Shown here piece by piece: positions 26,646-35,662 of a stretch of DNA of 64,000 bases. The notes beneath the pieces were generated by a model. It ran no database searches, was not told where the DNA came from, and worked only from the letters and a program-made list of their open reading frames with translations. The stretch lies in the NCBI GenBank assembly GCA_029960045.1, contig JASCOV010000012.1, forward strand, positions 62,001-126,000, in the 5' to 3' direction. This stretch comes from Flavobacteriaceae bacterium PS02293 (GTDB taxonomy: Bacteria > Bacteroidota > Bacteroidia > Flavobacteriales > Weeksellaceae). The stretch's first letter is position 1. Each line of letters starts with the position of its first letter. The translations under genes and the position numbers were made by a program.

Positions 26646-28940
26646 ATGATGAAACACTTTCTTTTAGTTTTTATAACAACTTGTACCGTTTTTTTTGTTA
26701 AAGCGCAGTGTCCAGCTACAGCGCCAACGGTTAAAACTTTTGTATCCAACAATTGTCCATCAAGTACTGTTAATCTAAATACTCAAGCGCATACTGGAGC
26801 AATTCCTGTAAATGCCAGTCTGGTTTGGTTTACTAACGGTTCTCATACAGGTACGGCTTATGCTACACCTGCAAGTGCTGCCGCAGGGACATATTATGCT
26901 TTTTATTATAATAGCACTAGCAACTGTTATTCACCGGCATCTACAGCTGTTACTGTTACTACAACCGCTTGTGAGCCTTGTACATCGGCAAATCCGGTAT
27001 CTGTTAACTTAAATACTCGATTTGATATTGGTGCTGCGCCTTCGGGATCAGTGGCAGAATGGCATACCTCTGCAACACCATCTGCTTCTACTTTAATAAG
27101 TAGTGGTATAGTATCAGCAACAAGCACTCCTACAAATTATTGGATATTCTACCGTAATACTGCAAGTAACTGCTATAGTCCAGGGAGTAAAGTAGTAGTG
27201 GTTTCCAATCTTTGTTGTAACTATTCATCAGTAGATCTTACCAGTCTTCCACAAACTACGCCACCTGCAGGATCACTTGTGGAATGGTATATGACAAATA
27301 ACCGATCAGCTGGAAGTAAAATTTCCGATCCAACATCTGTTTCTGTTGGAGAATATTTCCCTTTCTTTTACGATCAAATTAATAATTGCTATTCGCCAGT
27401 TGGTACACCGGTTTTAGTAGCTATAGATGATGAGTGTCCTACAGATATAGTCGTAAACAAAACAGGGCCACTGTCAGCACTTGCGGGAGGCACTATTTCA
27501 TACAAAATACATGTCACAAATAACGGTCCAAGCTATAAATATAATGTTGTTGTAAAAGACCCTGTCGTTCCAAATTTTACTGCAACAAGTATTACTTGTC
27601 AAGCAGGACTAGGAACAGGCTATCCAGCAGAGTGTCCGTCTTCTGTAACTATAGCTGCTTTGCAGGGAACTGGACTTGTTATTCCATTATTGACAGAAGG
27701 TAGCGGTGTTACATTTACAGTTACCGGAACTGTAGGTAATACATCAGGCGCAGTTATTTCCAATACTGCAACAGCAGAAAACCCTAGTGATCTTAATCCT
27801 GCTAATAATAGTTCCACAATCAATACAATTATATATAACTGTATCACAGATTCTACCACTTATACTTTGGATGCAGACGCTACAACCGCTGCAAATACGA
27901 TAGCTGTAAACGGAGGAACTATTAATCTGGTTTATAAACTTACATCTGGTACTGCAATATCCAGTATTGGAACTCAGTTCACAGTACCTGTAACTTATAG
28001 TGATCTTAATAATAAACTGGGGATAGATAATCAATGGGAAGGATTAGGAACACAGACTCTGTCTGGTAACAAATATCCTGCGATAGTACCTAAAACATCC
28101 ACGGGAACAGGAAGACTATATAATAATCTACCTGCACTTAATAACTCTTCTATGAGTGATATGGTCACTAACAATTATGCTGATAATATTTTCACTAATA
28201 ATATCAATAATAGTGCACTTGTACCATTAGGAAAGTTCAGTATCAATATTGGGAATTATCCTGCGACGCCTTCCGGATATGCTGTTACAGCAAGCAGCTT
28301 CAATGTATATTCTGATAACAACAAGGTTCTAATGGGTGTTGCATCGCCTAATAATAAAAGCACGTCTGGTTTCTGGCTGAAGCCATTAGCGCAGACAGGC
28401 ATAAGAAATGATGCAACAGATGCAACCCTGCCTCTTGCTGTAATGCCTGGACAAACCTATTATTGGAGATATTCTGCTTTCTCAGACGGAACCACTTATG
28501 CTTCTAATAATATTGGAACAGCCAATGTGAAAGGTTTATTATTCTCATATAACAACTCTATTACGTTTTCCAAAACCTGTGATGCTTGCTACAAACCAGG
28601 AACAACAACGGGAGGAGATGTATTGGATACCAAGGTAGGAATTACCTCTCTAGGCAGAGCAAGTCTGGAACAAGGAGACAACTGGCCAATGGTACGTAAA
28701 GGTGGACACATAGCTCTGGAATCCAAAACCAAAGCCTTTGTACCAAACCGGGTAGCATTCTCAGATGCCGATAACAATGCTTCTACACCGGATGTACCGG
28801 TAGGAATTAGTGCAGCCAACTTTATCGAAGGGATGATGCTTTATGACACGACTAATAAGTGTCTGAAAATCTATACTCTAAAAGCAGGAGACATCACGAT
28901 GGCTTGGCATTGTTTCATAACTCCAGCTTGCCCAGATTAA
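26646..28940 (+). CDS. Exported repeat protein with NCYSP repeats and DUF11 domain
   Basis: I placed the start at ATG 26646 (a second ATG follows at 26649), because it gives a clean signal peptide (KHFLLVFITTCTVFFVKAQ); a GTG at 26577 would add 23 unlikely residues. Three tandem units of about 80 residues follow, each ending NCYSP plus a short strand. A DUF11-type domain comes next (VVNKTGPLSALAGGTISYKIHVTNNGP, split here as VVNKTGPLSALAGG and ISYKIHVTNNGP), then a large beta-rich region and a C-terminal module (FIEGMMLYDTTNKCLKIYT). Such proteins are exported surface structures or adhesins. No T9SS type A sorting domain is seen at the C-terminus, so the means of surface attachment is unclear. 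Confidence 0.8.
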   Translation: MMKHFLLVFITTCTVFFVKAQCPATAPTVKTFVSNNCPSSTVNLNTQAHTGAIPVNASLVWFTNGSHTGTAYATPASAAAGTYYAFYYNSTSNCYSPASTAVTVTTTACEPCTSANPVSVNLNTRFDIGAAPSGSVAEWHTSATPSASTLISSGIVSATSTPTNYWIFYRNTASNCYSPGSKVVVVSNLCCNYSSVDLTSLPQTTPPAGSLVEWYMTNNRSAGSKISDPTSVSVGEYFPFFYDQINNCYSPVGTPVLVAIDDECPTDIVVNKTGPLSALAGGTISYKIHVTNNGPSYKYNVVVKDPVVPNFTATSITCQAGLGTGYPAECPSSVTIAALQGTGLVIPLLTEGSGVTFTVTGTVGNTSGAVISNTATAENPSDLNPANNSSTINTIIYNCITDSTTYTLDADATTAANTIAVNGGTINLVYKLTSGTAISSIGTQFTVPVTYSDLNNKLGIDNQWEGLGTQTLSGNKYPAIVPKTSTGTGRLYNNLPALNNSSMSDMVTNNYADNIFTNNINNSALVPLGKFSINIGNYPATPSGYAVTASSFNVYSDNNKVLMGVASPNNKSTSGFWLKPLAQTGIRNDATDATLPLAVMPGQTYYWRYSAFSDGTTYASNNIGTANVKGLLFSYNNSITFSKTCDACYKPGTTTGGDVLDTKVGITSLGRASLEQGDNWPMVRKGGHIALESKTKAFVPNRVAFSDADNNASTPDVPVGISAANFIEGMMLYDTTNKCLKIYTLKAGDITMAWHCFITPACPD

Positions 28941-29001
28941 TCAAACAAGAGATTAGTAAAAATAGATAAACCGCTTATTTTTTATTATAAAATTAAACAC
29001 G

Positions 29002-31419
29002 ATGAAATTTTTAAAAACATATATTTTATTCTTGATATTTCTGTTTACAGGATCTGTCTCGATCTCTGCTCAGTGTACTGTGAATGCTGGTGGAAGCACT
29101 GCTATATGCGGAACCACCTATACATTAGATGGTAGCACAAGTGGTAACTCCATAGGGAATCCTACGTGGACTTTGGTGTCCAAACCTGCTGGTGCACCCG
29201 ATCCGGTCATTAGCAATATCAATGCTTATAAACCTAATGTTACTGGGTTGACCTATCCTGGTAACTATGTGTTCCAGATTGCGCAGAACTGTAACTCAAG
29301 CAGCACGACTTCACAAGTGACCATTACAGCGCCTGGAGATGCTTCTACTTTTACGGCTGGTCCAGACCGGACAACCACTTTTGCAACTGTAGGTACTGTT
29401 AATTTAGCAGGTATAGTGCCAGCTGGTTACACAGCACAATGGAGTGCATATAATATCTATAGATATGAAAGATCTGGTGGTATTTTGGTAAATAACAATG
29501 TAACGTTTGGATCGCCCACTTCTGCATCTACAACATTTACACTTACAAAAAAAGCGGATCACAGCGAGGATCCGGCTTATGTGGTAACACTAAGAATAAC
29601 TTCAATTAACAATCCTAATTGTTGGTATGAGGATACTGCGATTGTGCGTTTTATTCCTAATCCACATATTATATTACCATTAAGTACTAATGTATGTGTA
29701 GCTTCAGGGGCAAATACGTTCATTAATCTTGATAGTACTTCTTCTCCTATTTTCCATACTACGACTGCGGGATCTGCTGGTAATCCGACTTATGGAACCA
29801 CTGTAACAATGACGGTAAATGCTCAGCCTTCCGGAGGAAGTCTTGCTTATTGGAGGTTTTATGATTCAAATTTATATTTTACAGGTGCCAACGTTCCTGG
29901 AACTTATAAATTTACACTTACAATTACTAATTCATCGGGGACTTATACGACACCTGAAATCACTTATATTAATGCAGGGCTTCCACCAAGTGCCGCTTCT
30001 TTTTTAGTTGCATCCGATCCAGAACAAATGACTGTTTATTATGCTACAAATACTGGTGGCGAAGTACAATGTGGCATGGCTGGGAGTACAACGCCTATCA
30101 CTTTCAGATTTACAATTAATCCTTCGGATCCTGCAACTCTCACTCATACAGTGGGAATAGAAGGGATCATTCCTCCTGGAGGAGCGCCAAGCATTGTAAC
30201 AGCTGGTGCTGGAACGATGACAAGAAGTGTCACAGTAACGCCTCCATCTGGAGGATGGCGTGTGGGGACTTATGTATTTTCAGTAGAAGTATCTAATGCA
30301 AGTTGTTCTGGACCTTATCAGCTTTACTATATTCATATTTCAGATGGGGCACGTCCCAACGTAAGTGTTCCTAATGTAACAGTATGTTATCCTGGGAGTG
30401 GTATTGTAACAGCTACTGTTCCATTACCTTCTGTCTATCAAGGTGTCGTGAATACCAGTTATTTCCAAGATTTTAACGCACAATATGATTTTACATTAGT
30501 ATCTAAGCCTGCAGGATCTGGAACACCTACCTATCAAGCAAGAAACTTGAGGTTAACGACTCTGTCATCTACAATTATTGGAAACCTTACCATGCCAGGA
30601 GAGTATGTATTTAAAATCAAATCTAATCCTTATGTAGCTAGCGTAGGTGCATTTTTAGATAAAGAATATGCGTGCTCCGGGACATCCAGAGAAGGAACTT
30701 TCTCCATATTTGTATCCCCGCAAATTAATGCTAACGCAGGAAGTGACCAGACTGTAATATGTAACACAGCAGTTACATTGGCAGGTAACAATCCTACTCC
30801 GGGAACAGGTGCCTGGACAGTGGTATCTGCACCTTCAGGAGCTACACCAGTATTCGCCAATGCTTCTTTATATAATACAGCCGTTACAGGATTGACACTT
30901 CCTGGAACATACACATTAAGATGGACAATCAACACAGGATCTTGTACAGGTTTTGATGATGTAGATGTTATCATTCAGGCTTGTCCTACGATTTCGGGTA
31001 CTGTTTTCAATGATGTTAATGGTAATACACTGATTGATGGTAGCGAAGCAGGAGTTTCTGCAGGAACAAGCTATGTTTATCTGGTAAACAGCAGTGGAGT
31101 CATTGTCAATAGTACTTCCGTAGCTTCTAATGGAGTTTATACTATCAATGTTGGGACTAACCAAAACTATACATTGCATCTTTCATCCTATGTTTATTCG
31201 ATAGGAACTAGTATCTCGACGACACCTATCAACCATACGATACCGGGATGGACAACAACAGGGGAGAATAAGAATAACAACACAGGCTCCGGAGACGGAA
31301 CACCTGATGGGATCATCTCTGCAACGGTGGCTACTTCCAGCTTTACCAACTATAACTTTGGAGTGAGAGCTTGTCCAGCAGGTACAGAACCGCCAGTTCT
31401 TAATTCAAAGTCAACCTAA
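29002..31419 (+). CDS. Large exported Ig-like / SdrD-B-like surface protein
   Basis: This 805-residue protein has a signal peptide (YILFLIFLFTGSVSISAQ). It contains Ig/PKD-like repeats with the recurring frame 'G-x-WT(L/V)VS-P-G...P...TGL-PG-Y(V/T)' (for example around residues 45-95 and 590-645) and a C-terminal SdrD B-like domain (ISGTVFNDVNGNTLIDGSE through YNFGVRACPAG). It ends abruptly in CPAGTEPPVLNSKST, a motif that often opens a further repeat in related proteins. It is probably a cell-surface structural or adhesive protein, co-transcribed with its neighbours (61-base gap upstream, 89 downstream). Confidence 0.8.
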   Translation: MKFLKTYILFLIFLFTGSVSISAQCTVNAGGSTAICGTTYTLDGSTSGNSIGNPTWTLVSKPAGAPDPVISNINAYKPNVTGLTYPGNYVFQIAQNCNSSSTTSQVTITAPGDASTFTAGPDRTTTFATVGTVNLAGIVPAGYTAQWSAYNIYRYERSGGILVNNNVTFGSPTSASTTFTLTKKADHSEDPAYVVTLRITSINNPNCWYEDTAIVRFIPNPHIILPLSTNVCVASGANTFINLDSTSSPIFHTTTAGSAGNPTYGTTVTMTVNAQPSGGSLAYWRFYDSNLYFTGANVPGTYKFTLTITNSSGTYTTPEITYINAGLPPSAASFLVASDPEQMTVYYATNTGGEVQCGMAGSTTPITFRFTINPSDPATLTHTVGIEGIIPPGGAPSIVTAGAGTMTRSVTVTPPSGGWRVGTYVFSVEVSNASCSGPYQLYYIHISDGARPNVSVPNVTVCYPGSGIVTATVPLPSVYQGVVNTSYFQDFNAQYDFTLVSKPAGSGTPTYQARNLRLTTLSSTIIGNLTMPGEYVFKIKSNPYVASVGAFLDKEYACSGTSREGTFSIFVSPQINANAGSDQTVICNTAVTLAGNNPTPGTGAWTVVSAPSGATPVFANASLYNTAVTGLTLPGTYTLRWTINTGSCTGFDDVDVIIQACPTISGTVFNDVNGNTLIDGSEAGVSAGTSYVYLVNSSGVIVNSTSVASNGVYTINVGTNQNYTLHLSSYVYSIGTSISTTPINHTIPGWTTTGENKNNNTGSGDGTPDGIISATVATSSFTNYNFGVRACPAGTEPPVLNSKST

Positions 31420-31508
31420 TAGCTTAAAAAACACATGAATTCGAGCGACACCCAGCTCTGAATTCGGGCAAGGTCAAAGGATATTAATCATAAACAAATT
31501 TTTATAAC

Positions 31509-32735
31509 ATGTATCGTCTGTTTTCATTTAGCATCAAGAGAATTATTACGGCGATGGCTGTAGTAATAGCTATGTTGAGCTATGCTCAAAATAAAATTGA
31601 TAACTCAGGTTTTGAGGCTAACACTTCTCTTCCTGATAATTATGGCCAATTAAGCAGGGCTACAGGATGGGTTAATGCTTTCGGTATTCTAGCGGGTTCC
31701 CCGGATTATTTTAACACCCAAGGCAGTTTTAATCTTTCTGACAAGATATTACCAAGATCCGGAACGGGATATGGGGGGACATTTTTAGAAATGAAGGGGA
31801 CTTCTATTAATGCTACAGATTATAAAGAATATATGACCAGACAGCTCACCAGCACCTTAACTGCTGGCGCAACCTATACCTTGTCATTCTATGTTGCGCA
31901 TTTGTATGGCAGCCAACCAACTAATTTTAACCAACCAGCAGGAATCACTTTTTTTGATTTGCCAACTGCTGAACAGGGTTTTTTAGGTGCTGTCTTTTCT
32001 ACTGCTCAACCGGTAGCGGCCAATACGGTGGGCAATACTTCTCCCCGTTATACATCCATTAGAGATGATTTTGGTGTCGGCAGAGTATTGATTCCTAGTA
32101 GCAATATAGATGTATATGGTGCAACGTCCAGATATAATTGGGTAAAAGTAACGCTCCAGTACACTGCAGTAGGTACCGAGCAATATGTTACTTTTGGACA
32201 GCTAAGACCTGGTGCAACGAGCTTAGCTGCTAGTCAGGCTACTTACTATATCTATGATGATTTTTCTTTAACAGTGCCAAGTGTACTTACCAAGAGTGTA
32301 TCTCCTTCTAGTATTATGCAGGGTGGTACTGCCACTTATACATTTACATTGACGAATACTTCTACAGGTAACACAGCACAAACGGGCTTAAGTTTTACAG
32401 ACACTCTTCCTAGCGGTCTTCGTATTTCTGCAACGCCTAATGTGGTAGTATCGGGACTTACAGGAGGAACGGTTACAGCAGCTGGAGGTGGATCATCTAT
32501 TATTGCTTCCGGCTACAGCCAGGCGGCTGGTTCTACAGGAACTATCACAGTCAATGTTACAAGTGCTCCGGGACAAGTCAATGCCAGTTGTGGGAGCAAT
32601 CCAGCGGCATTTACCAATACCGCAACCAATATATCAAACGCAAGTGCCAATATTACCAATAATGTAGGGAATGTATGTCTTGTAATCATTCCTTGTGCAG
32701 CAGGTAGCACAGGCGCTGGTCCAGTAGTTAACTAA
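31509..32735 (+). CDS. Exported protein with carbohydrate-binding-like and DUF11 domains
   Basis: This 408-residue protein has a signal peptide (RIITAMAVVIAMLSYAQ). Residues ~25-255 form a beta-sandwich-like domain that begins NKIDNSGFEANTSLPDNYG and includes TYTLSFYVAHLYG, reminiscent of ligand-binding modules in surface proteins. Residues ~258-400 form a DUF11-type domain (VSPSSIMQGGTATYTFTLTN and FTNTATNIS). It ends CAAGSTGAGPVVN, echoing the CPAG ending of the preceding protein. It is in line with the rest of the surface-protein cluster, 22 bases before the next gene. Confidence 0.78.
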   Translation: MYRLFSFSIKRIITAMAVVIAMLSYAQNKIDNSGFEANTSLPDNYGQLSRATGWVNAFGILAGSPDYFNTQGSFNLSDKILPRSGTGYGGTFLEMKGTSINATDYKEYMTRQLTSTLTAGATYTLSFYVAHLYGSQPTNFNQPAGITFFDLPTAEQGFLGAVFSTAQPVAANTVGNTSPRYTSIRDDFGVGRVLIPSSNIDVYGATSRYNWVKVTLQYTAVGTEQYVTFGQLRPGATSLAASQATYYIYDDFSLTVPSVLTKSVSPSSIMQGGTATYTFTLTNTSTGNTAQTGLSFTDTLPSGLRISATPNVVVSGLTGGTVTAAGGGSSIIASGYSQAAGSTGTITVNVTSAPGQVNASCGSNPAAFTNTATNISNASANITNNVGNVCLVIIPCAAGSTGAGPVVN

Positions 32736-32757
32736 AACAAAATTAAAAACACATAAA

Positions 32758-33273
32758 ATGAAAAATAGTTTATTAGTATTAATATGTTTAACTGCAATAA
32801 CTGCAAAGTCGCAAGTTGCAATAGGCAAAACTTCTGTTACCAACTCTTCTGTATCCTTAGAGTTTAATGACAGTGAGAAAAAAGGAATCATCTTACCTTA
32901 CATAGAAGATAAATCTGGTATTACAGAAAATGGTTCTGTCATATTTGATAATACCGACCATAAAGTAAAATACTTAAAAGATAATAACTGGTTTGATCTT
33001 TCAATAGATACTACAGGAAAATCTGATATTAATATCCAGCAATCCAAAACCGAACAGACTACCGCAAAAACAGGTATAGGAACCAACAGCGGAACAGATT
33101 CTACAAATGGCATATTGGTTTTGACCGATACTAATAAGGCAATGATCCTTCCAAAGGTAGCAAGTCCACATCTTAATATCATCAATCCAGCATCCGGAAT
33201 GATGGTTTATGATACTACAAAAAAACAATTAGCGGTATATAATGGAACAGTTTGGTCTTTTTGGAAACCATAA
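32758..33273 (+). CDS. Small exported protein with the cluster's C-terminal YDTTxKxL module
   Basis: This 171-residue protein has a signal peptide (LLVLICLTAITAKSQ) followed by VAIGKTSVTNSSVSLEF. Two related segments occur, one around residues 40-75 (GIILPYIEDKSG, then VIFDNTDHKVKYLKDNNWF) and one at the C-terminus (AMILPKVASP, then GMMVYDTTKKQLAVYNGTVW). The second resembles the C-terminus of the 26646-28940 product. Similar modules end many exported Bacteroidota proteins of unknown role. It is the last gene of the surface cluster. Confidence 0.75.
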   Translation: MKNSLLVLICLTAITAKSQVAIGKTSVTNSSVSLEFNDSEKKGIILPYIEDKSGITENGSVIFDNTDHKVKYLKDNNWFDLSIDTTGKSDINIQQSKTEQTTAKTGIGTNSGTDSTNGILVLTDTNKAMILPKVASPHLNIINPASGMMVYDTTKKQLAVYNGTVWSFWKP

Positions 33274-33645
33274 AATAAGAATAATGAAAAGATTCCAAAA
33301 CTATTGCTGGCTGTGTACAATATAAAATATTTACTGTTTTTTTTAGAAAAAAAAGATGTGTCGGTTTTGATAAAAAATGGTTTAGCAGATACAGCAATAA
33401 GTTTTTTATCTAACTGACAATTATAATTATTTGAGTTTTTAAGGTGGATCACCCCTCGGCAAGTGTCTCTTCATTTTGTGTTTAATAGTGAGAGAAATAA
33501 CAATTGTCGGGGATTTATTCAATTAAAAAGGATAATGAAACAACTTGCTAAGGATATAAAATTAATCACAATAAATAATTTCAGGCAAAATGAATGAATA
33601 ATAGCCAAACATCTGAAATGAAATGATAGATAAAAGAATATTATA
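33274..33645. other. Intergenic region between surface cluster and HTH module
   Basis: I see no gene in these 372 bases. Weak features are a GACAATTAT/AATTGTC inverted pair about 80 bases apart (33416 and 33508) and long A and T tracts near 33345-33358. No convincing terminator is visible. Confidence 0.5.
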
Positions 33646-34074
33646 ATGGATCTAGATCTTAAATACATACATATTGGTTATTTGATTTATCAATGTGTGG
33701 TAGAAAATAATATACAGACATCCAGGATTTGCAATTTTTTGAAATGCTCGGAAGAAGATATTGCCACGATGTACAAGTCCAAAAGCCTTGATACCGAACT
33801 GCTTTTAAACTGGTCTAAGCTATTGAAATATGATTTTTTCAGAATCTACTCCCAGCATTTTATATTATATGTGTCGCCTTCTGTCGAAAAAGAGGTCAAG
33901 GAGGTAGGATCGTCTTTCCTTCCCCAGTTTCGGAAAAGTATATATTCTCAGGAAATTATTGATTTTATATTGCAAAAAATAAAGACAGGAGAAAAAACAA
34001 AATTACAGGTAATAAAAGAATATAACATACCAAAAACAACACTACACGAATGGATAAAAAAGCACAAAATTTAA
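33646..34074 (+). CDS. Helix-turn-helix protein of the SRICNF family, copy 1
   Basis: This 142-residue protein has two parts. Residues 1-75 carry IHIGYLIYQCVVENNIQTS, RICNFLKCSEEDI and LLLNWSKLLKYDFFRIYSQH, resembling a regulator-like helical domain. The C-terminal ~40 residues form a transposase-type helix-turn-helix (KTKLQVIKEYNIPKTTLHEWI). About two thirds of its residues match the protein at 37394. From memory such proteins are multi-copy in Chryseobacterium and Elizabethkingia and are often labelled transposase or hypothetical; no catalytic domain is present. Its last 25 bases overlap the next gene, so the two are probably translated together. It may be a DNA-binding regulator. Confidence 0.8.
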   Translation: MDLDLKYIHIGYLIYQCVVENNIQTSRICNFLKCSEEDIATMYKSKSLDTELLLNWSKLLKYDFFRIYSQHFILYVSPSVEKEVKEVGSSFLPQFRKSIYSQEIIDFILQKIKTGEKTKLQVIKEYNIPKTTLHEWIKKHKI

Positions 34075-34403
34075 GACCGGATTACAGGCGGATTTACTCA
34101 GATATTCTGGATAAAAAAGATGCAAATCTAAAAGAAAAATGCAAATCTATATTAAGTAAGGTTGAGTTGAGTGTGTTCGATATTTTAGAACTTAATCGCC
34201 AGATTTTTGGTGACATAGATAAAGAAAATGAGATGAACAATCAGAAGTTTCGGTCATACAGACAATCAGACATTTTAAAAATACTGGATTATCAAAAAGT
34301 AAATAGATTGAATAATATTCAAGTAGCAAATCATTTTAAAACAAGTAAGAATACCATAGCTAAATGGAAAAAAAATATTTTTATAACCAGCCTGGCCAAA
34401 TAG
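34050..34403 (+). CDS. Second helix-turn-helix protein of the module
   Basis: This 117-residue protein is basic and starts at ATG 34050 inside the end of the preceding gene. The C-terminal half contains a helix-turn-helix (LDYQKVNRLNNIQVANHFKT, then SKNTIAKWKKNI) like that of IS3 OrfA or Hin-type DNA-binding domains. The N-terminal half is charged and helical (YRRIYSDILDKKDANLKEKC). No catalytic residues of a transposase are visible. Together with the preceding gene it forms a two-gene module. The matching gene in the second copy (37795) is reduced to 11 codons. Confidence 0.75.
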   Translation: MDKKAQNLRPDYRRIYSDILDKKDANLKEKCKSILSKVELSVFDILELNRQIFGDIDKENEMNNQKFRSYRQSDILKILDYQKVNRLNNIQVANHFKTSKNTIAKWKKNIFITSLAK

Positions 34404-34469
34404 AATACAAACAAATCACTACAAGAGTGAGATATCATACAATTTTATAACACATTAATTAAAAACATT

Positions 34470-35228
34470 ATGTCAACACAACAAGATGTTAAAGGAAAAG
34501 TAGTTTTAATTGCCGGAGGAGGTAAAAACCTTGGCGGATTATTAAGCAAAGATTTTGCGGCAAAAGGAGCAAAATTGGCAATCCATTACAACAGCGAAAG
34601 TTCACGTGCAGAAAGTGAAAAAACTTTGGATGAAGTGAAGGCCTTAGGAGCGGAAGCATTTTTATTCCAGGGAGACCTTACCAAAGTAGAGAATATTACC
34701 AAATTCTTTGACGAGACCATTGCAAAATTTGGAGGAATTGATATCGCTATCAATACTGTGGGAATGGTGCTCAAAAAACCGTTTACAGAAACTACAGAAG
34801 CAGAGTATGACGTGATGTTTGGTGTCAACTCAAAGTCTGCTTATTTCTTCCTTCAGGAAGCTGGTAAAAAAATTAATGACCACGGAAAGATCTGTACGAT
34901 TGTAACGTCATTATTGGCAGCTTACACAGGATTGTATTCTACTTACGCAGGTGCAAAAGCGCCGGTTGAGCATTTTACAAGAGCAGCTTCTAAAGAATTT
35001 GGAGAAAGAGGAATTTCTGTAACTGCAGTTGCGCCAGGACCTATGGATACGCCGTTTTTCTACGGACAAGAGAATGATGATGCGGTTGCATATCACAAAT
35101 CTGCTGCAGCTTTAGGTGGGCTTACAGATATCAAAGATATTGCACCTTTGGTAGAGTTTCTTGTAACAGAGGGTTGGTGGATCACCGGGCAGACTATTTT
35201 TGCTAACGGAGGTTATACTACAAGATAA
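34470..35228 (+). CDS. SDR-family NAD(P)-dependent oxidoreductase
   Basis: This 252-residue protein is a classical short-chain dehydrogenase. It has a variant glycine-rich cofactor site (VLIAGGGKNLGGLLSKDFA, in place of the usual TGxxxGxG), a cofactor segment INTVGM where classical SDRs have NNAG, an STYAGAKAPVEHF active site with Tyr and Lys in YxxxK register, and a PGPMDTPFF loop. It should reduce a carbonyl or oxidise an alcohol in the cytoplasm; the substrate is unknown. It stands before the DoxX-like gene, but a terminator-like hairpin (35245-35282) separates them. Confidence 0.9.
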   Translation: MSTQQDVKGKVVLIAGGGKNLGGLLSKDFAAKGAKLAIHYNSESSRAESEKTLDEVKALGAEAFLFQGDLTKVENITKFFDETIAKFGGIDIAINTVGMVLKKPFTETTEAEYDVMFGVNSKSAYFFLQEAGKKINDHGKICTIVTSLLAAYTGLYSTYAGAKAPVEHFTRAASKEFGERGISVTAVAPGPMDTPFFYGQENDDAVAYHKSAAALGGLTDIKDIAPLVEFLVTEGWWITGQTIFANGGYTTR

Positions 35229-35244
35229 TTAAATCAAAAAAATG

Positions 35245-35292
35245 ATGGATAATTGGCTTTAAAATTAAAGTCGGTTATCCATTTTCTTCTTT
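35245..35292 (+). terminator. Terminator after the SDR gene
   Basis: A 17-bp stem with two G-T pairs (ATGGATAATTGGCTTTA, 35245-35261, with 35266-35282) has a 4-base loop and is followed by a T-rich tail (TTTTCTTCTTT). It would separate or attenuate the SDR gene from the operon starting at 35306. Confidence 0.7.
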
Positions 35293-35305
35293 AAAATTCA
35301 CACAA

Positions 35306-35662
35306 ATGATATTAAGAATAATCAATTCTATACTGATTCTCGCCGCAGTATTTATGGGAATTAAGCAAGGCTATGCTATGGTTTCCGGAAAACAGGAGAT
35401 GTTGGATATGTTCAGCAAATGGGGATTCAATAAAACTGCTTTGGCTGTGAATGGTGCCGTTACAATAATCGCAGCAATAATGATCCTTTTTCCAAAGACC
35501 TTTGTTTGGGGGAATTTTCTGATGGCAGCAGGGATATTATTGATCATTTGTTTCCACCTTTTGAATAAAGATTTAAAAGGAGTTATGATTGAGTTGCCTT
35601 TTTTGTTAATCAATCTCGTAATTATTTATTTACAATATCCTCTTAAAACAGGAACTTTTTGA
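35306..35662 (+). CDS. DoxX-like small membrane protein
   Basis: This 118-residue protein has four hydrophobic segments (about residues 3-20, 45-62, 66-84 and 95-112), with KWGFNKTALAVNGAVTI resembling the DoxX family. It is an inner-membrane protein of unknown function; DoxX relatives are linked to redox or quinone processes. Its stop codon overlaps the start of the next gene (TGATG), so it is translationally coupled to the NTF2-like lipoprotein. Confidence 0.7.
   Translation: MILRIINSILILAAVFMGIKQGYAMVSGKQEMLDMFSKWGFNKTALAVNGAVTIIAAIMILFPKTFVWGNFLMAAGILLIICFHLLNKDLKGVMIELPFLLINLVIIYLQYPLKTGTF

Noticed and set aside
31440..31480. Hairpin between the 29002 and 31509 genes (GAATTC-containing arms)
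   Set aside because: The stem is interrupted and no T run follows, so it is not supported as a terminator.
33646..34403. Complete IS3-type insertion sequence
   Set aside because: The helix-turn-helix genes resemble OrfA, but no integrase (DDE) gene, inverted ends or target duplication is visible.
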